Assembly: GCF_907164915.1 (NCBI RefSeq)
Contig: NC_061866.1
Span: forward strand, 26,243,905 to 26,307,904
Source of the DNA: Impatiens glandulifera
Lineage: Eukaryota > Streptophyta > Magnoliopsida > Ericales > Balsaminaceae
Length of the DNA: 64,000 bases
Direction of reading: 5' to 3'
Positions 12,201 to 22,815 of the stretch are shown one piece after another. How positions within the stretch are numbered: the first letter of the stretch is position 1; every line of letters begins with the position of its first letter. Below the pieces are notes generated by a model, which saw only the letters and a program-made list of their open reading frames with translations, was not told where the DNA came from and ran no database searches. The position numbers were made by a program, and so were the translations under genes.

Positions 12201-15200
12201 TTGACTAATAAATTGCCATTCATGTGAATATCTGATGCTTCCAATAGTCGAATATAGCACATTCCTGCTTGCCTTGGAACAAGTTATGGGGGTAGTCATT
12301 ATTATGTAATTATCACGAAGAGATCTACCTCAAATAGCTGTTTTTTATTTATCTATCTGGTTACTAGATCATTAGACTTTACTATTTATATTTTTTTATC
12401 TATATCAAATGACTAGGAAACTTATTGCAGAAATATGTCTATTAAATATGGTTTCCTTAGGCTTCGATCTTAGGCGGTTGAATATTCATTTTTTGTGGTT
12501 TAATACATTTCGGAGCTTGACTTTTAAATATGATTTACTTATGTATGAGGGTGTAGTATATCTTAGATTTACCTAATCTGTTTATTTTCCGTTCTGATTA
12601 TGTTGTAGGTTGAAAAGTTAGGAAAAGATTCTCTTGTGAACTGTGCCAAGACAAGCATGTCCTCAAAGTTGATTGCTGCTGACAGTGATTTCTTTGCAAG
12701 TCTGGTGAGTTGTTTAGGTTTCATATCAGCATTGTTTTCATATCATCAGAATCTTGTTTATTTATTTTGAATTTTGTAGTTTATCTATGCGTAAATGTTG
12801 AAGCAGATGAACTTCGATTATTTGCATGTCATTGAAGCTTGGACATTACAAAATATATACTGCCTATCTAAACTTGAAGAAATGTGATTGTAGCAATCTG
12901 TTTTTGGAGATCCTGTAATGTTAGTGGGGCTTCATTTTTTTGACTAGATGAAAAAGGCATTAACTAAATGCTAGGAAAAAGAAAATGGATATTATGAGTT
13001 TCCATTGTTAGTGGCGGCTTCATATTTTTGGAGTGAGTAGCTTTTCCCTTTTCTTCATAGTTTTCAGGTAGTTATTTTCTGTTAGATGTCATGTTTTCAG
13101 ATTAATACCCTTTTCCTAATCAGTTTTTCTGACATTTTATTTCAATAGTTTGCAAGTGGTGTTTTAGCTATAGATTTTGTTTAGTACTCCTTGGTGAGAT
13201 GAAGGATTGTTTTCCTTGGGAGTTTGTTGTTTTATGTACTACATCTATTGTTTGTATTTTTTTTTATCTTTTTTATATTTTAGTGACTACACATATTTCA
13301 AGTGGTGCTTTGTGTGCTAAACTAAGGATATATAGTTTCTTGTTTTCTTTTTCTGATTACTTATTGCATTATTGCTTTGCAGGTTGTGGAAGCAGTGCAA
13401 TCTGTTAAGATGACTAATGTGCGTGGAGAGATCAGATATCCAATTAAGGTGAAGGCAGTACATAAGTTTCTAGTTCAATAAGTTTCCATGTTTCTTTTCC
13501 CGTAGTGTGTAGTTAGGACACATTTATTGTTTTTCACTTTTTAAAGATTTCAACTCTCACTTCAGCAATGGAGGATATCATTTCCCTTTGAGTTCTCTTT
13601 GTTAGCTCTAGTCTATACATTGCTTCAAAATATGTTAAGATCATCTCTCCCATGTTTTGATATCTACTCTTCTTCAAAATATGTTAATATCATCTCTCCC
13701 ATGTTTTGATATCTACTCTTCTTCTTTACAGGGAATCAATATCCTCAAAGCCCACGGCAAAAGTGCAAGGGATAGCTATCTCTTAAATGGTTATGCTTTG
13801 AATACAGGTCGTTCTGCACAGGGAATGCCATTAAGAGTGGCACCTGCTAGGATTGCCTGTCTTGACTTCAATCTTCAGAAGACAAAAATGCAATTGGGTA
13901 TCCAAGTTGTGGTTAGTGACCCACGGGAACTTGAAAAGATTCGTCAGAGGTGATTTAAGTAGAAACTGTTTAATATTTTTCCAGTTATTATCATCTGGCT
14001 TTTTGTCAGCATATATCATTAAGTAGATTCACTTTGGATGGTTCTAAAGAAGCAAACTATTTTTTATCCACCCATAGTAGCTCAAGTTATTAGAGTTTTG
14101 AACTTACGAAGTTTAGGTTTTAAGTTTGATTCCCACTTAAAGCACCTTGATTGAAGTTTGAGATTGATGATGGTGGGATGTTGTGCTAGCCCTTCTCGAG
14201 GGAAAAAAATCCCTGAGTATAAAAAAGTTAAAGAGATGCGCCGTTTTGTTGAAGGATGAATAGTTTCCTAATGGTTATTTCTGTTAAGCTATGCCAACAG
14301 GATGCTACCATTCCCAATAGAAAATGTCCCGAGTTTTCCTTCTCCATTTCCCTGGATCTGGACAATGACTACACTATTATTTCCTTAGAATTCATCCCAT
14401 AAAAGTATCTTTTCTTCTTTCTGGGTGGTCACCCTTTTCTGGTCATGTGGCATGAGCTGAGCTCGTTCTACTTACCACTTGTTATTTTTGTAGAGAATTT
14501 GATACAACAAAAGAACGCATTGAGAAACTTCTAAAGGCTGGAGCTAATGTTGTTTTAACTACAAAGGGAATCGATGACATGTCGCTGAAGGTACACATTT
14601 TCCCCAGCTTTTCCCATGGCATGTGAATTGTTTGCAATAAATATGATATTTTTTTATGCGTATTCATTGGTCAATGTCTTTTATGATAGAGTTCATATTC
14701 TTGTGAGTATAATTGGATTGTATAAGCTTTTGTTTTGTTCAGATGTAGCTGATCCCGACACTAATGTCGTTCTCATCTTTATAGAGCCTTTTTTTTGTTG
14801 AGTGATATTTGAATGCTGGTGTGCATTGGCAGTAGTTAAATCATATTGCATTCCATAGTATTTCTGAATATTCCATGTATTTTTCTGACCTGGATTTTAT
14901 TTCAGTACTTTGTTGAGGCTGGTGCAATTGCAGTCAGACGTGTTCGGAAAGATGATCTTCGCCATGTTGCCAAGGCAACTGGGGCAACAATGGTAAGATA
15001 ATTTTTGTTCAATAATAATTGAAGTGAACAATTCTAGGTCTTAATCCTAGAAGTTTGAAATAAGAATTCAGGTGCCCATATTATTTGCTGCTATGCTTAG
15101 TGTAGTCCTATTACTTTTTTAGGGATGAGATTAAAAATTTACTGCACTAATAAACTAATCAAATAAACTTATAACTAACCATCTCTTCGTATTCAAACAT

Positions 15201-17893
15201 CGCTCGAAACAATAAACATTGTATCGATGTTCTCGTTCCCTTTTAGTAAGAAACTATTTTCCCAAAAAAAAAAGAAACCAAGAAAGGGGATTTCGGAGAG
15301 CTGGTCATAATAAGAAGATTATGTAGGAGAGATGGCCGAGTGGTTCAAGGCGTAGCATTGGAACTGCAGACACATAGAAAGGGACCTTACGAGCCTAGGA
15401 TTGTTTTAAAAGTAAACCATTCTGTCTTGCTTCAAATAAAGAAGGAAGGGCTTGCCATCAAGTAATGGATTCTAACCAATTGAAAGGATCTTCTGATCAA
15501 TCCAGAGATCCTTTGGATTCATCTGGATCTGAAAGATCATCAAGCTATGATATGATGATATCATTTTGACCTAGTCATTTATGCCTTGATGAAGTTAATT
15601 TTTCCTTATTTTCTACCCTGTAGAAATATCTTTAATCTCTTAAATGCTTGTTTTGATCTGGGTCTATGCAGGTCTCCACATTTGCTGATATGGAAGGGGA
15701 GGAAACCTTTGATTCCTCATTTCTTGGACATGCTGATGAAGTTGTTGAAGAGCGAATTGCTTCTGATGATGTTGTCATGATTAAGGGAACAAAAACTACA
15801 AGCGCTGTATGTATTATCTCATTTGAAGTCCAAAACCTCAATGTTAATATTTACTGAAGATTCTTTGTATGGGATTGCTATGGTCTTGTCTTGCATAGCT
15901 TGTATACGATTTTTTAACATCAACACTAGTCTAAATGCCTAAATATCACATGGAGGACTAGCTAAACCTAGTTGAGAGCATCACTTGTATTTAGTTTAAT
16001 TTAGATTCTTGGGCATTGAGCTTTTATTACATCCTCATCAGATTTGGGCAGTGTTTGATATCATAATTTATCACTTAATAATTATTTGAATTAAGTTGAT
16101 TTGATTACTATTAGTCTATCATTTTAAATCACTTAACTATTTAGATTCAACTCAAATTTAGCTAAATAAAAAAATATGCTTAATTCAGTAAGCTTTGGAT
16201 ACTTAACTTGGTAATACTCTTAAGAGTGTCCAAAAATCATCTTTTAACCCCCAAAAATGAGTCAAATCTAGTTATTATGAGGGTACAATAGTCTTCAATA
16301 CCAAAATTAGTTCCACATTGATTATGTCAACTTACATATCAATTACTTCGAATTTAGATTTTTTCTTTGGTCTCTGGTACTTAAAATTGAACACTTAATT
16401 TTCTGATTTATCAAACACACCCTTAGGTTTCCCTTAGTTAAGAATTGCCCTTCCTTTCTGGTTGTAGCTAGCACATCGAGCAGTAGAAAACAACAAATGT
16501 TGATTTCTTGGGCATTTTATTTTACATTATCAAATCATAACACTTGTGTCCTGTAAGTAGGAAATTCTAATTACCAACCTAGTTCTCTTATTTACACTAT
16601 TTTTCTCCAGGTCTCTTTGGTTCTGAGGGGAGCTAATGATTATATGCTTGATGAAATGGAGAGGGCTTTACATGATGCTTTATGCATTGTTAAGAGGACA
16701 CTGGAATCCAATACGGTATTCCCACAATTGTAATTCTTTTTATTAATTCATAAGGTCAGAGTAGGTTTCATTTATGGTTCTCATTACTGTGAGATGCTGT
16801 AAAACAGGTCGTTGCTGGTGGAGGTGCAGTGGAGGCTGCCCTATCTGTTTACTTGGAGTACTTGGCCACAAGCTTAGGATCACGCGAGCAGTTAGCAATA
16901 GCAGAATTTGCTGAATCATTGTTAGTCATACCAAAGGTGGTGAAAACAAAATTATTTTCTTTCCATTTCCTTGATTTTTAGGCTTTTTAATATAAGTAGT
17001 CCAAATGAAGGGTTATTTGAATTTAATCCAAATGACCTTATAATCCCATTATCCTTCAAATCATCAACTAAAATTCCCTTCTTAATTTTTTTCCACTATA
17101 TCTTCACTTACAATTCAAAGGGCATTGGCAATACTCACAAAAAACAGGATAAACATTTTTTTTCTTCTAAAATCCTTCCCTCATACAAGTCTTAATCATG
17201 CAGGTTCTTGCTGTGAATGCTGCAAAGGATGCAACTGAGTTGGTTGCTAAGTTACGTGCTTATCACCACACTGCACAGACCAAGGCAGATAAGAAGCACC
17301 TTTCCAGGTATTTGTAATTGACTTAAGAAAAACATAAATTTGTTGCATTTATTTCAAACAACAAAAAATAATGTGGCTCAAGTTATTTATCTTGCTTCAA
17401 TTTCTTTGTGCTTGTATGTATCAATCTTATGGGATTGGGATTGTTGGTGCAGTATGGGACTGGATCTTCTGAAGGGGGCTGTAAGGAACAATATTGAAGC
17501 TGGAGTTCTTGAGCCTGCTATGAGCAAAGTAAAGATAATCCAGGTATGTGTTTTTCATGCAAGCTTCGTTTGGCCTTCTTTCAGTAGTTAAGAATGACGT
17601 GATTGCAAGCTAACATGATATTGTAAAAAAAATATTCCTGATTATATCAATAGTTTAGGTTTCTTGTTATAATTATTTTGATTCTTAATCTCAGTAATTT
17701 TTATCAGAGGATATTTTTTTTTTAGGTAGATGCTTGAAAATAATCTGTTTGAGGTAAAATGCTTGTTGATCTTACTTTTAACATTTGTTCTTCTACCTTT
17801 GTGTTGCAGTTTGCAACAGAAGCCGCCATAACAATCCTGCGAATTGATGACATGATCAAGCTTTTCAAAGATGAGAGTCAAAATGAGGAGTAA
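9232..17893 (+). CDS. CCT1: T-complex protein 1 subunit alpha (CCT1), cytosolic chaperonin, 17 exons
   Basis: Exons: 9232-9304, 11019-11083, 11456-11545, 11630-11716, 11842-11901, 12014-12064, 12609-12704, 13383-13448, 13732-13949, 14494-14590, 14906-14992, 15672-15806, 16611-16715, 16808-16936, 17204-17307, 17453-17543, 17810-17893. All introns are GT-AG and the joined frame is open for 545 aa, the usual plant CCT1 length. Visible group II chaperonin motifs are [11 protein letters not shown] (53-63), the ATP-binding GDGTT (90-94), ANDYMLDE in the 391-398 area, and GGGAVE (414-419). CCT1 is one of eight subunits of the TRiC/CCT double ring that folds actin, tubulin and other cytosolic proteins using ATP. 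The first ATG is chosen; a second lies two codons later. Intron 1 (1.7 kb) is the longest. Introns carry a SINE-like piece, a MITE-like piece and an organelle tRNA fragment, none of which disturbs a splice site. Confidence 0.97.
9585..9830 (+). repeat. Direct repeat in CCT1 intron 1
   Basis: The segments at about 9585-9680 and 9735-9825 share CACCTCTATTG, AAAAAGTTGCAAATAGAA and AAGGAGAG in the same order, about 150 bp apart. This is a diverged local duplication inside the intron. Confidence 0.6.
13631..13728 (+). repeat. 49-bp tandem duplication ending at the CCT1 intron 8 acceptor
   Basis: Two nearly identical units (starting at 13631 and 13680) contain TCATCTCTCCCATGTTTTGATATCTACTCTTCTTC. 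They differ by AAGA versus AATA near the start. The second copy supplies the pyrimidine-rich stretch before the AG at 13730-13731. Confidence 0.85.
14073..14232 (+). repeat. Candidate tRNA-derived SINE in CCT1 intron 9
   Basis: A box-A-like TAGTAGCTCAAGTTATTAGAG is followed about 30-40 bp later by a box-B-like TTTAAGTTTGATTCCC, the layout of an RNA polymerase III promoter in plant SINEs. No clear tail or target duplication was found, so the boundaries are approximate. Confidence 0.45.
15326..15367 (+). pseudogene. Fragment of plastid-type trnS-GGA in CCT1 intron 11
   Basis: About 42 bp match the 5' half of the plastid-type serine tRNA as I know it: acceptor arm start GGAGAGATGG, D-arm CCGAGTGGTTCAAGG, and anticodon region TTGGAAC containing GGA. 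The match stops after the anticodon arm, so the gene is truncated and not functional. The following 150-200 bp are less AT-rich than the intron and may be organellar too, but I cannot name their source. Mitochondria also carry plastid-derived trnS, so the donor could be either organelle. Confidence 0.7.
16046..16425. mobile_element. MITE-like element in CCT1 intron 12
   Basis: The left end GGGCAGTGTTTGATA and the reverse complement of the right end (AGGGTGTGTTTGATA) form imperfect terminal inverted repeats around about 380 AT-rich bases. GTGTTTGATA-type ends are common in plant hAT-like MITEs. No clean target duplication is visible. Confidence 0.5.
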
Positions 17894-18867
17894 ATTGTTG
17901 TTTTTGTTTTGACAGCCCCCAACCAATTTTTGTTGACATTAATTATTTATAATTTGTGTTTACTTTTCTTTTGATTTGGGTGTAGTTTGTTTTAGAATGC
18001 TGCATAGACTATTTTATTTGAGCTTTTGTTTAAACAAATTATGATTTGAGTTTTAACAGTTTGAAGGAGAACACTTTTGAAAGAAACAGAGGTAGGGGTG
18101 ATCCGTCAAGGATTTATTTGTTTATTTTGCCAACTCTCATTTCAGCTCCAAATTTGGCAATGTCAGTTTTATATTCATTCAAAACCCTACATTTGCTCAT
18201 AAAAAAAACCCAAGTTTTGGCTGTGATCCCATATTTTGAACTGATTCTTCTGTGCATCTAACTCTAAAATGTTTTTCATTTATCTTCAAGTTTTGGGATC
18301 ACTTGTGCAGTTTTTGTGTTTTGGTGCTTTGTCCGTTCTACCTTTAACTTTTTGACAATTTCATTGATTCTTGGATGCACACTTTTGCCCTATATTGATT
18401 ATTATTAATATTAACAAACACTAATAAACAAAACTCAAAACCGAAAGGGCAGAAAGAATATATGTCCACTTTTATTCTAATCCACAACTGACAAAAGCTA
18501 CATGACATGGGTTAAAAACAAAGAGAAGGCTACATACAAAACAAACTTTTTTATATTAAATAATGTAATTATACTCTTATATTAATTATGTATATCAACT
18601 GGGTATATTATATTTTAATGGTTGAAAATGTAATTATTATGAGAAATGTTAAGTATAACTATAAATTGTAACGAAATTATATATTTGTAAATTTTAATCA
18701 TAATTGGTCGGTTTTGCGTTCGATCGCTACTAACTAACCATTCAAACCGTTGAGTTCAGTTTAACATGAAACCGTTAGTCAGTTTGTTCGGTTCGTTTAA
18801 TTTTTGCTTTCAATTCAATGCAAACAATTTGGTGCCCTTACTTTGTTTTAGCTAGCCGCCAATTCCT
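17894..18867. other. CCT1 3' region and intergenic sequence
   Basis: The first few hundred bases are probably CCT1 3' UTR; no decisive polyadenylation signal stands out. No further coding sequence is seen. Confidence 0.6.
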
Positions 18868-19998
18868 AAGCCTAGGTTTGGTACAAGGATAAAACTGTAA
18901 ATATAGTATAATAATGTATATATTAAATTATAATGTTGGTTTGGTTTGTTAATATTTATACCTATAGTAATATGTAGGTATAAATTATACCTTGAAAAGA
19001 GTATAATATAATACCTATCAAAATCAGTTACAAAAATGTATTAACTTTTCTAAAATTTAATATTCCTTTTTTACCCTTTAATTTTATAAAATTATAATTT
19101 CTTTATTATATTTTAAATATAATAATAATAAATTATAAATAAATATTTATATATATTTAAATGGGTTTGATTTTATAATTTAAATAATAATAATAAATAT
19201 TTAATTACTTATTTTTATCTGATTTTTAAATTTATATATATTTATATTTTTATCTTGTACACAAAAATTATATTATAAAAAATTTAAATGTGACAATTTT
19301 ATATCTAATTAAATATAATAATTATTTAAAAAAACTAATAGATAATACTTATATATATAATTAATTTATAAAATAAAATTTTATTACATTATTAATAAAT
19401 AATATTTAAAATAAATTATATAAATTAGTGATATTATTATTATTATTAATTCATATAACTTATATATAATTTATTTTTGAAATTAATTTATAATTATACA
19501 ATTCTAATTTAAAATATGATTTTATTAAAATTATTATTAATTAATATATAAATAAGTTTTATTTATATAATTATATAAGTTATATTGTGAGGAATTATAA
19601 AAGTATTATTTATTTTAAAAATATATTAATGTGATAATTATATATTATTTTTTATTAATTTTAATATAATTAATAATACAAACTACATCTTAAATAAACA
19701 TTAATTTTAAATAAACATTAAGATAATAATTTATATAAATATAAGGACAAAATGGTCTTTTATATTTTTTATTACTCTTTTATACCACAAACCAAATACA
19801 AAATAATAAAACCTATATAATTTATACGTATTTTATATCCAACTAAAGACTGATAACTTATATAATTTATATCTTCTAATATTTTCTTACAATTTATACC
19901 TCTTACAACTTATATTTATATAATTAGTATAAGTACCAAACACTACCTTAGTATTATAAATAAAATATAATTAGTATAAGTACCAAACACTACCTTAG
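18868..19998. mobile_element. AT-rich TIR element, copy A
   Basis: The left end AAGCCTAGGTTTGGTAC and the reverse-complemented right end AAGGTAGTGTTTGGTAC are imperfect inverted repeats. The interior is extremely AT-rich, lacks coding capacity and is homologous in the same orientation to 48675-49827. The right terminus is duplicated in tandem (about 48 bp, ending near 19949 and 19998). It is probably a non-autonomous DNA transposon. Confidence 0.6.
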
Positions 19999-20308
19999 TA
20001 TTATAAATAAAATAAGTCAAAACTTCTCAAAAACACTTTAACTAAACAACCTGTTAAAAACAATGAGCGAACCAACAATGATCAATATAACTCCAATTAT
20101 TAATCAAAATCAACCCCTCATATTTATTGTTTATTAATCAAAATCAACCACTCATATTTATTGTAGATTTTACATGAGATCACGCTTCAATTACCCTGTT
20201 CTGTATGGATATGTTGGTATGTTTCTCAATAGATAAAATATAATTTGTTATTTTAAAAATGTATTTTTAATGAGATTTGACGTGAAAAATGCTTTCAGAA
20301 TTGAGGAG
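19999..20308. other. Short intergenic spacer
   Basis: This AT-rich stretch has a small direct repeat (TCAAAATCAACC...CTCATATTTATTGT near 20105-20165). No gene is seen. Confidence 0.6.
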
Positions 20309-20316
20309 CACATGCT

Positions 20317-20893
20317 TAGGGATGTAAATGAGCCGAGCCGAGTCGAGCCGAACAGTATCATTCTCGAGCTCGGCTCGAGCTCGTTTCGAGTTTTTACAAT
20401 CGAGCTCGAGCTCGGCTTGTATGAATTTATTTGAGCTCACGAGTCGCTCGTACTCGGCTCGTTTAAAGCTTGTTTAGAAAACTCGTTTAGAAAGCTCGTT
20501 AAGAACTCGTTTAAAGCTCGTTTGTAAATTGAATAATGAAATTAATGCAACATTAAAATTATAATTATAAATATAATCATGTAATAATATTAATTATTAT
20601 AATATTTATATATTACTATTTTTTTTAAATAATTTACAAATTATATTTAAACAATATTATAATCGAACGTGTTCGTGAGCCTATAAACGAACTTGTTCGC
20701 GAGCCTATAAACGAACATGTTCGTGAGCTTACGAGCCGAATATCGAGAAGTTCAAGCTCGGCTCGTTTAAATTTTCGAGCTTTTAAACGAGCTGGAGCTT
20801 GGCTCGTTAAGACTAACGAACGAGCTCGAACGAGTTTTTTGCCGAGTCGAGATTCGAATAACTCACGAGGAGCTCGGTTCATTTACATCCCTA
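20317..20893. mobile_element. hAT-like MITE with exact 8-bp target duplication
   Basis: Terminal inverted repeats begin TAGGGATGTAAATGAGCCGAGC at the left and end GAGCTCGGTTCATTTACATCCCTA at the right. The flanks 20309-20316 and 20894-20901 are both CACATGCT. Both ends are packed with GAGCTCG/CGAGCTC words, so single strands could fold heavily. There is no coding capacity. The 8-bp duplication and TAGGG terminus fit the hAT superfamily. A related design with different internal words occurs at 45641-46119. Confidence 0.9.
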
Positions 20894-20901
20894 CACATGC
20901 T

Positions 20902-22325
20902 AATGAAATATGAGGAGATATGTATCTCTCAATGCAACTAGAAAAGAAACACTAAATAATTGTAAAACTCTAAATAAATAAAAAAAAAAAAAAAAAAAAA
21001 AGTCTACATCCATTTTTAAACTTTAATTTTTTTTTAACTTTTACTAAAAAAGAATTATTAAAAGTATTATAATGATTCTCTTATCAACTCAAATATAATG
21101 ATTCTCTTAACAACTCAAATGGAACCACTAGTGATATTTATTATTATTATTATTATTTATTTTGCATATTTTAAATTAAATTGAAAAAATCTAATACTTT
21201 TATATCATAAATTAATAAAAATGACATAATTTAATTGATTAAATATTATCTTAATGGGTATTATGGCTTCATATTCAAACTTTGATATTCTCTTATTATT
21301 ATTTTACTTTCTTTGTATTATTATTTGTTTTTTAAGGTGTCTTCGGAGGTTGAGACCCTATGCAGCCGCTTTTCTGTCCTTACATGTGGCCAACCCTACA
21401 GGAAAAGTTTTACTCTTAAAAGTCAAAAATTGTTTTTAAAAATGTCTAGAACATTTAAATAAAATTTAACCAGGTGAAATCAATATTTTATATAGAACTC
21501 TTATAAAAGTTTCTAAAGTATTATCACCATATTTTTTTTTTTATTTTATCAAAATTATACACCAAGATATACATTCTTTTCATTTAATATTTATTTTTAT
21601 TGTACCAAAATTGTATATCAATTCTCAAGCTCCACTTTTATTTCACAAGTTATCAACTCCAAATTACAATGGTATAAAAGTTTTAATTTTTTTTTATTTG
21701 ACTATTTGCACTATAAATTTCAAACTAAGATAGCAAAGAAACAATATCTCCCTCAGCTAAATCCACGAGAAATTTGGAAACAACTTTATGAAAGTATCCC
21801 TTTGAGAGATGTGCAATTGTCTCATCTCCATATTTTATTTAATACTCGTACCCAAAAACTTTTTAAAATGTCCAAATCTTTCATCTCAAACTTTTCAATC
21901 ATGTCTATAACTCCTTAATGTCATTAATATTCATACAAGCAATTAAAATGTCAATAACAAATAAATATTGGAAGATGCACAAAACTCATTTAAGTAGACA
22001 CAAGTGTCATATTTAGTCATTGATATGAATTATGCACCAATAAGGTACGTATCAAACATTTTGTGTCATTGACTAAGGTACTATCCAAAGATTCTCAAGA
22101 AAACCTAACTTGTCCTTATCTCCTCAATGGACAAGACATTTTGATTGAGTCATGTATATGGTTTTACCAACAAGAGTCATGCAATGATTCTTCTTAAGAT
22201 CCATTCGTTCCAAACTAGCTTCCGTCAAAATCAACCAGTTTCCAAAATATTATCATTTTCTAAAGAAATTCAATTCTCCTTATATTGCTTTATTCCCTAT
22301 GATAGTTGCATTGTATAATAAAGAT
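20902..22325. other. AT-rich intergenic region
   Basis: It contains a run of about 30 A near 20972-21001 and no convincing gene. The right part (about 21950-22325) is more complex and may belong to the minus-strand Copia remnant seen again at 26676-27155, but I could not confirm this by motif. Confidence 0.55.
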
Positions 22326-22330
22326 TTTTC

Positions 22331-22815
22331 TGTTGGAATTTTTAGGGTCACTTGTATAATAAATAATTGTGTATATGTCATATTTAATATAAGCCAAAAT
22401 AATGTGATCTAATGTGAAATTAAGTTTATGGCTTATAGGTGTATTTGTCATGAATATAAAGTGAGGATACCTAAAGTGACATTTCTAATTTTATGAAGGG
22501 GCTAAATTAGAAATTGTCAAACCATAATAACTAACTTATTGTTGGTTATATGTAACGATAATGGTCCCCATTTGATGTAACGTCAATTCTCCTTTGCGTC
22601 CCCATCAACAGAGAGAGAAATCCATTGACTTACTCATCAAATGGAAGAACCATTCCATATAAGGAAAGTTTAAGGAAAGAATCATTCAATCCATGCAAAG
22701 TTTAAGGAAAGAGAAGATTCACTATTCATGCGATTAATTAAGGTACGCTTCCGCCAGCATTCAGATTTTAATTTCTCACCTATTGAATTAGTATCTAATT
22801 AGGATAATTCTAACA
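22331..22815 (+). repeat. 5' LTR of the non-autonomous Copia
   Basis: TGTTGGAATT...TAACA, 485 bp, followed after two bases by the tRNA-Met primer-binding site. Confidence 0.92.

Noticed and set aside
13831..14019. Minus-strand frames overlapping CCT1 exons
   Set aside because: They mirror coding sequence of the plus-strand exons and show no independent family resemblance.
15326..15367. Working tRNA-Ser gene
   Set aside because: Only the 5' half is present. The variable arm, T-arm and 3' acceptor strand are missing.
20634..20882. 82-codon minus-strand frame rich in SRTSSFIGSRT repeats
   Set aside because: It is a by-product of the GAGCTCG/CGAAC repeats in the MITE arm, not a protein gene.
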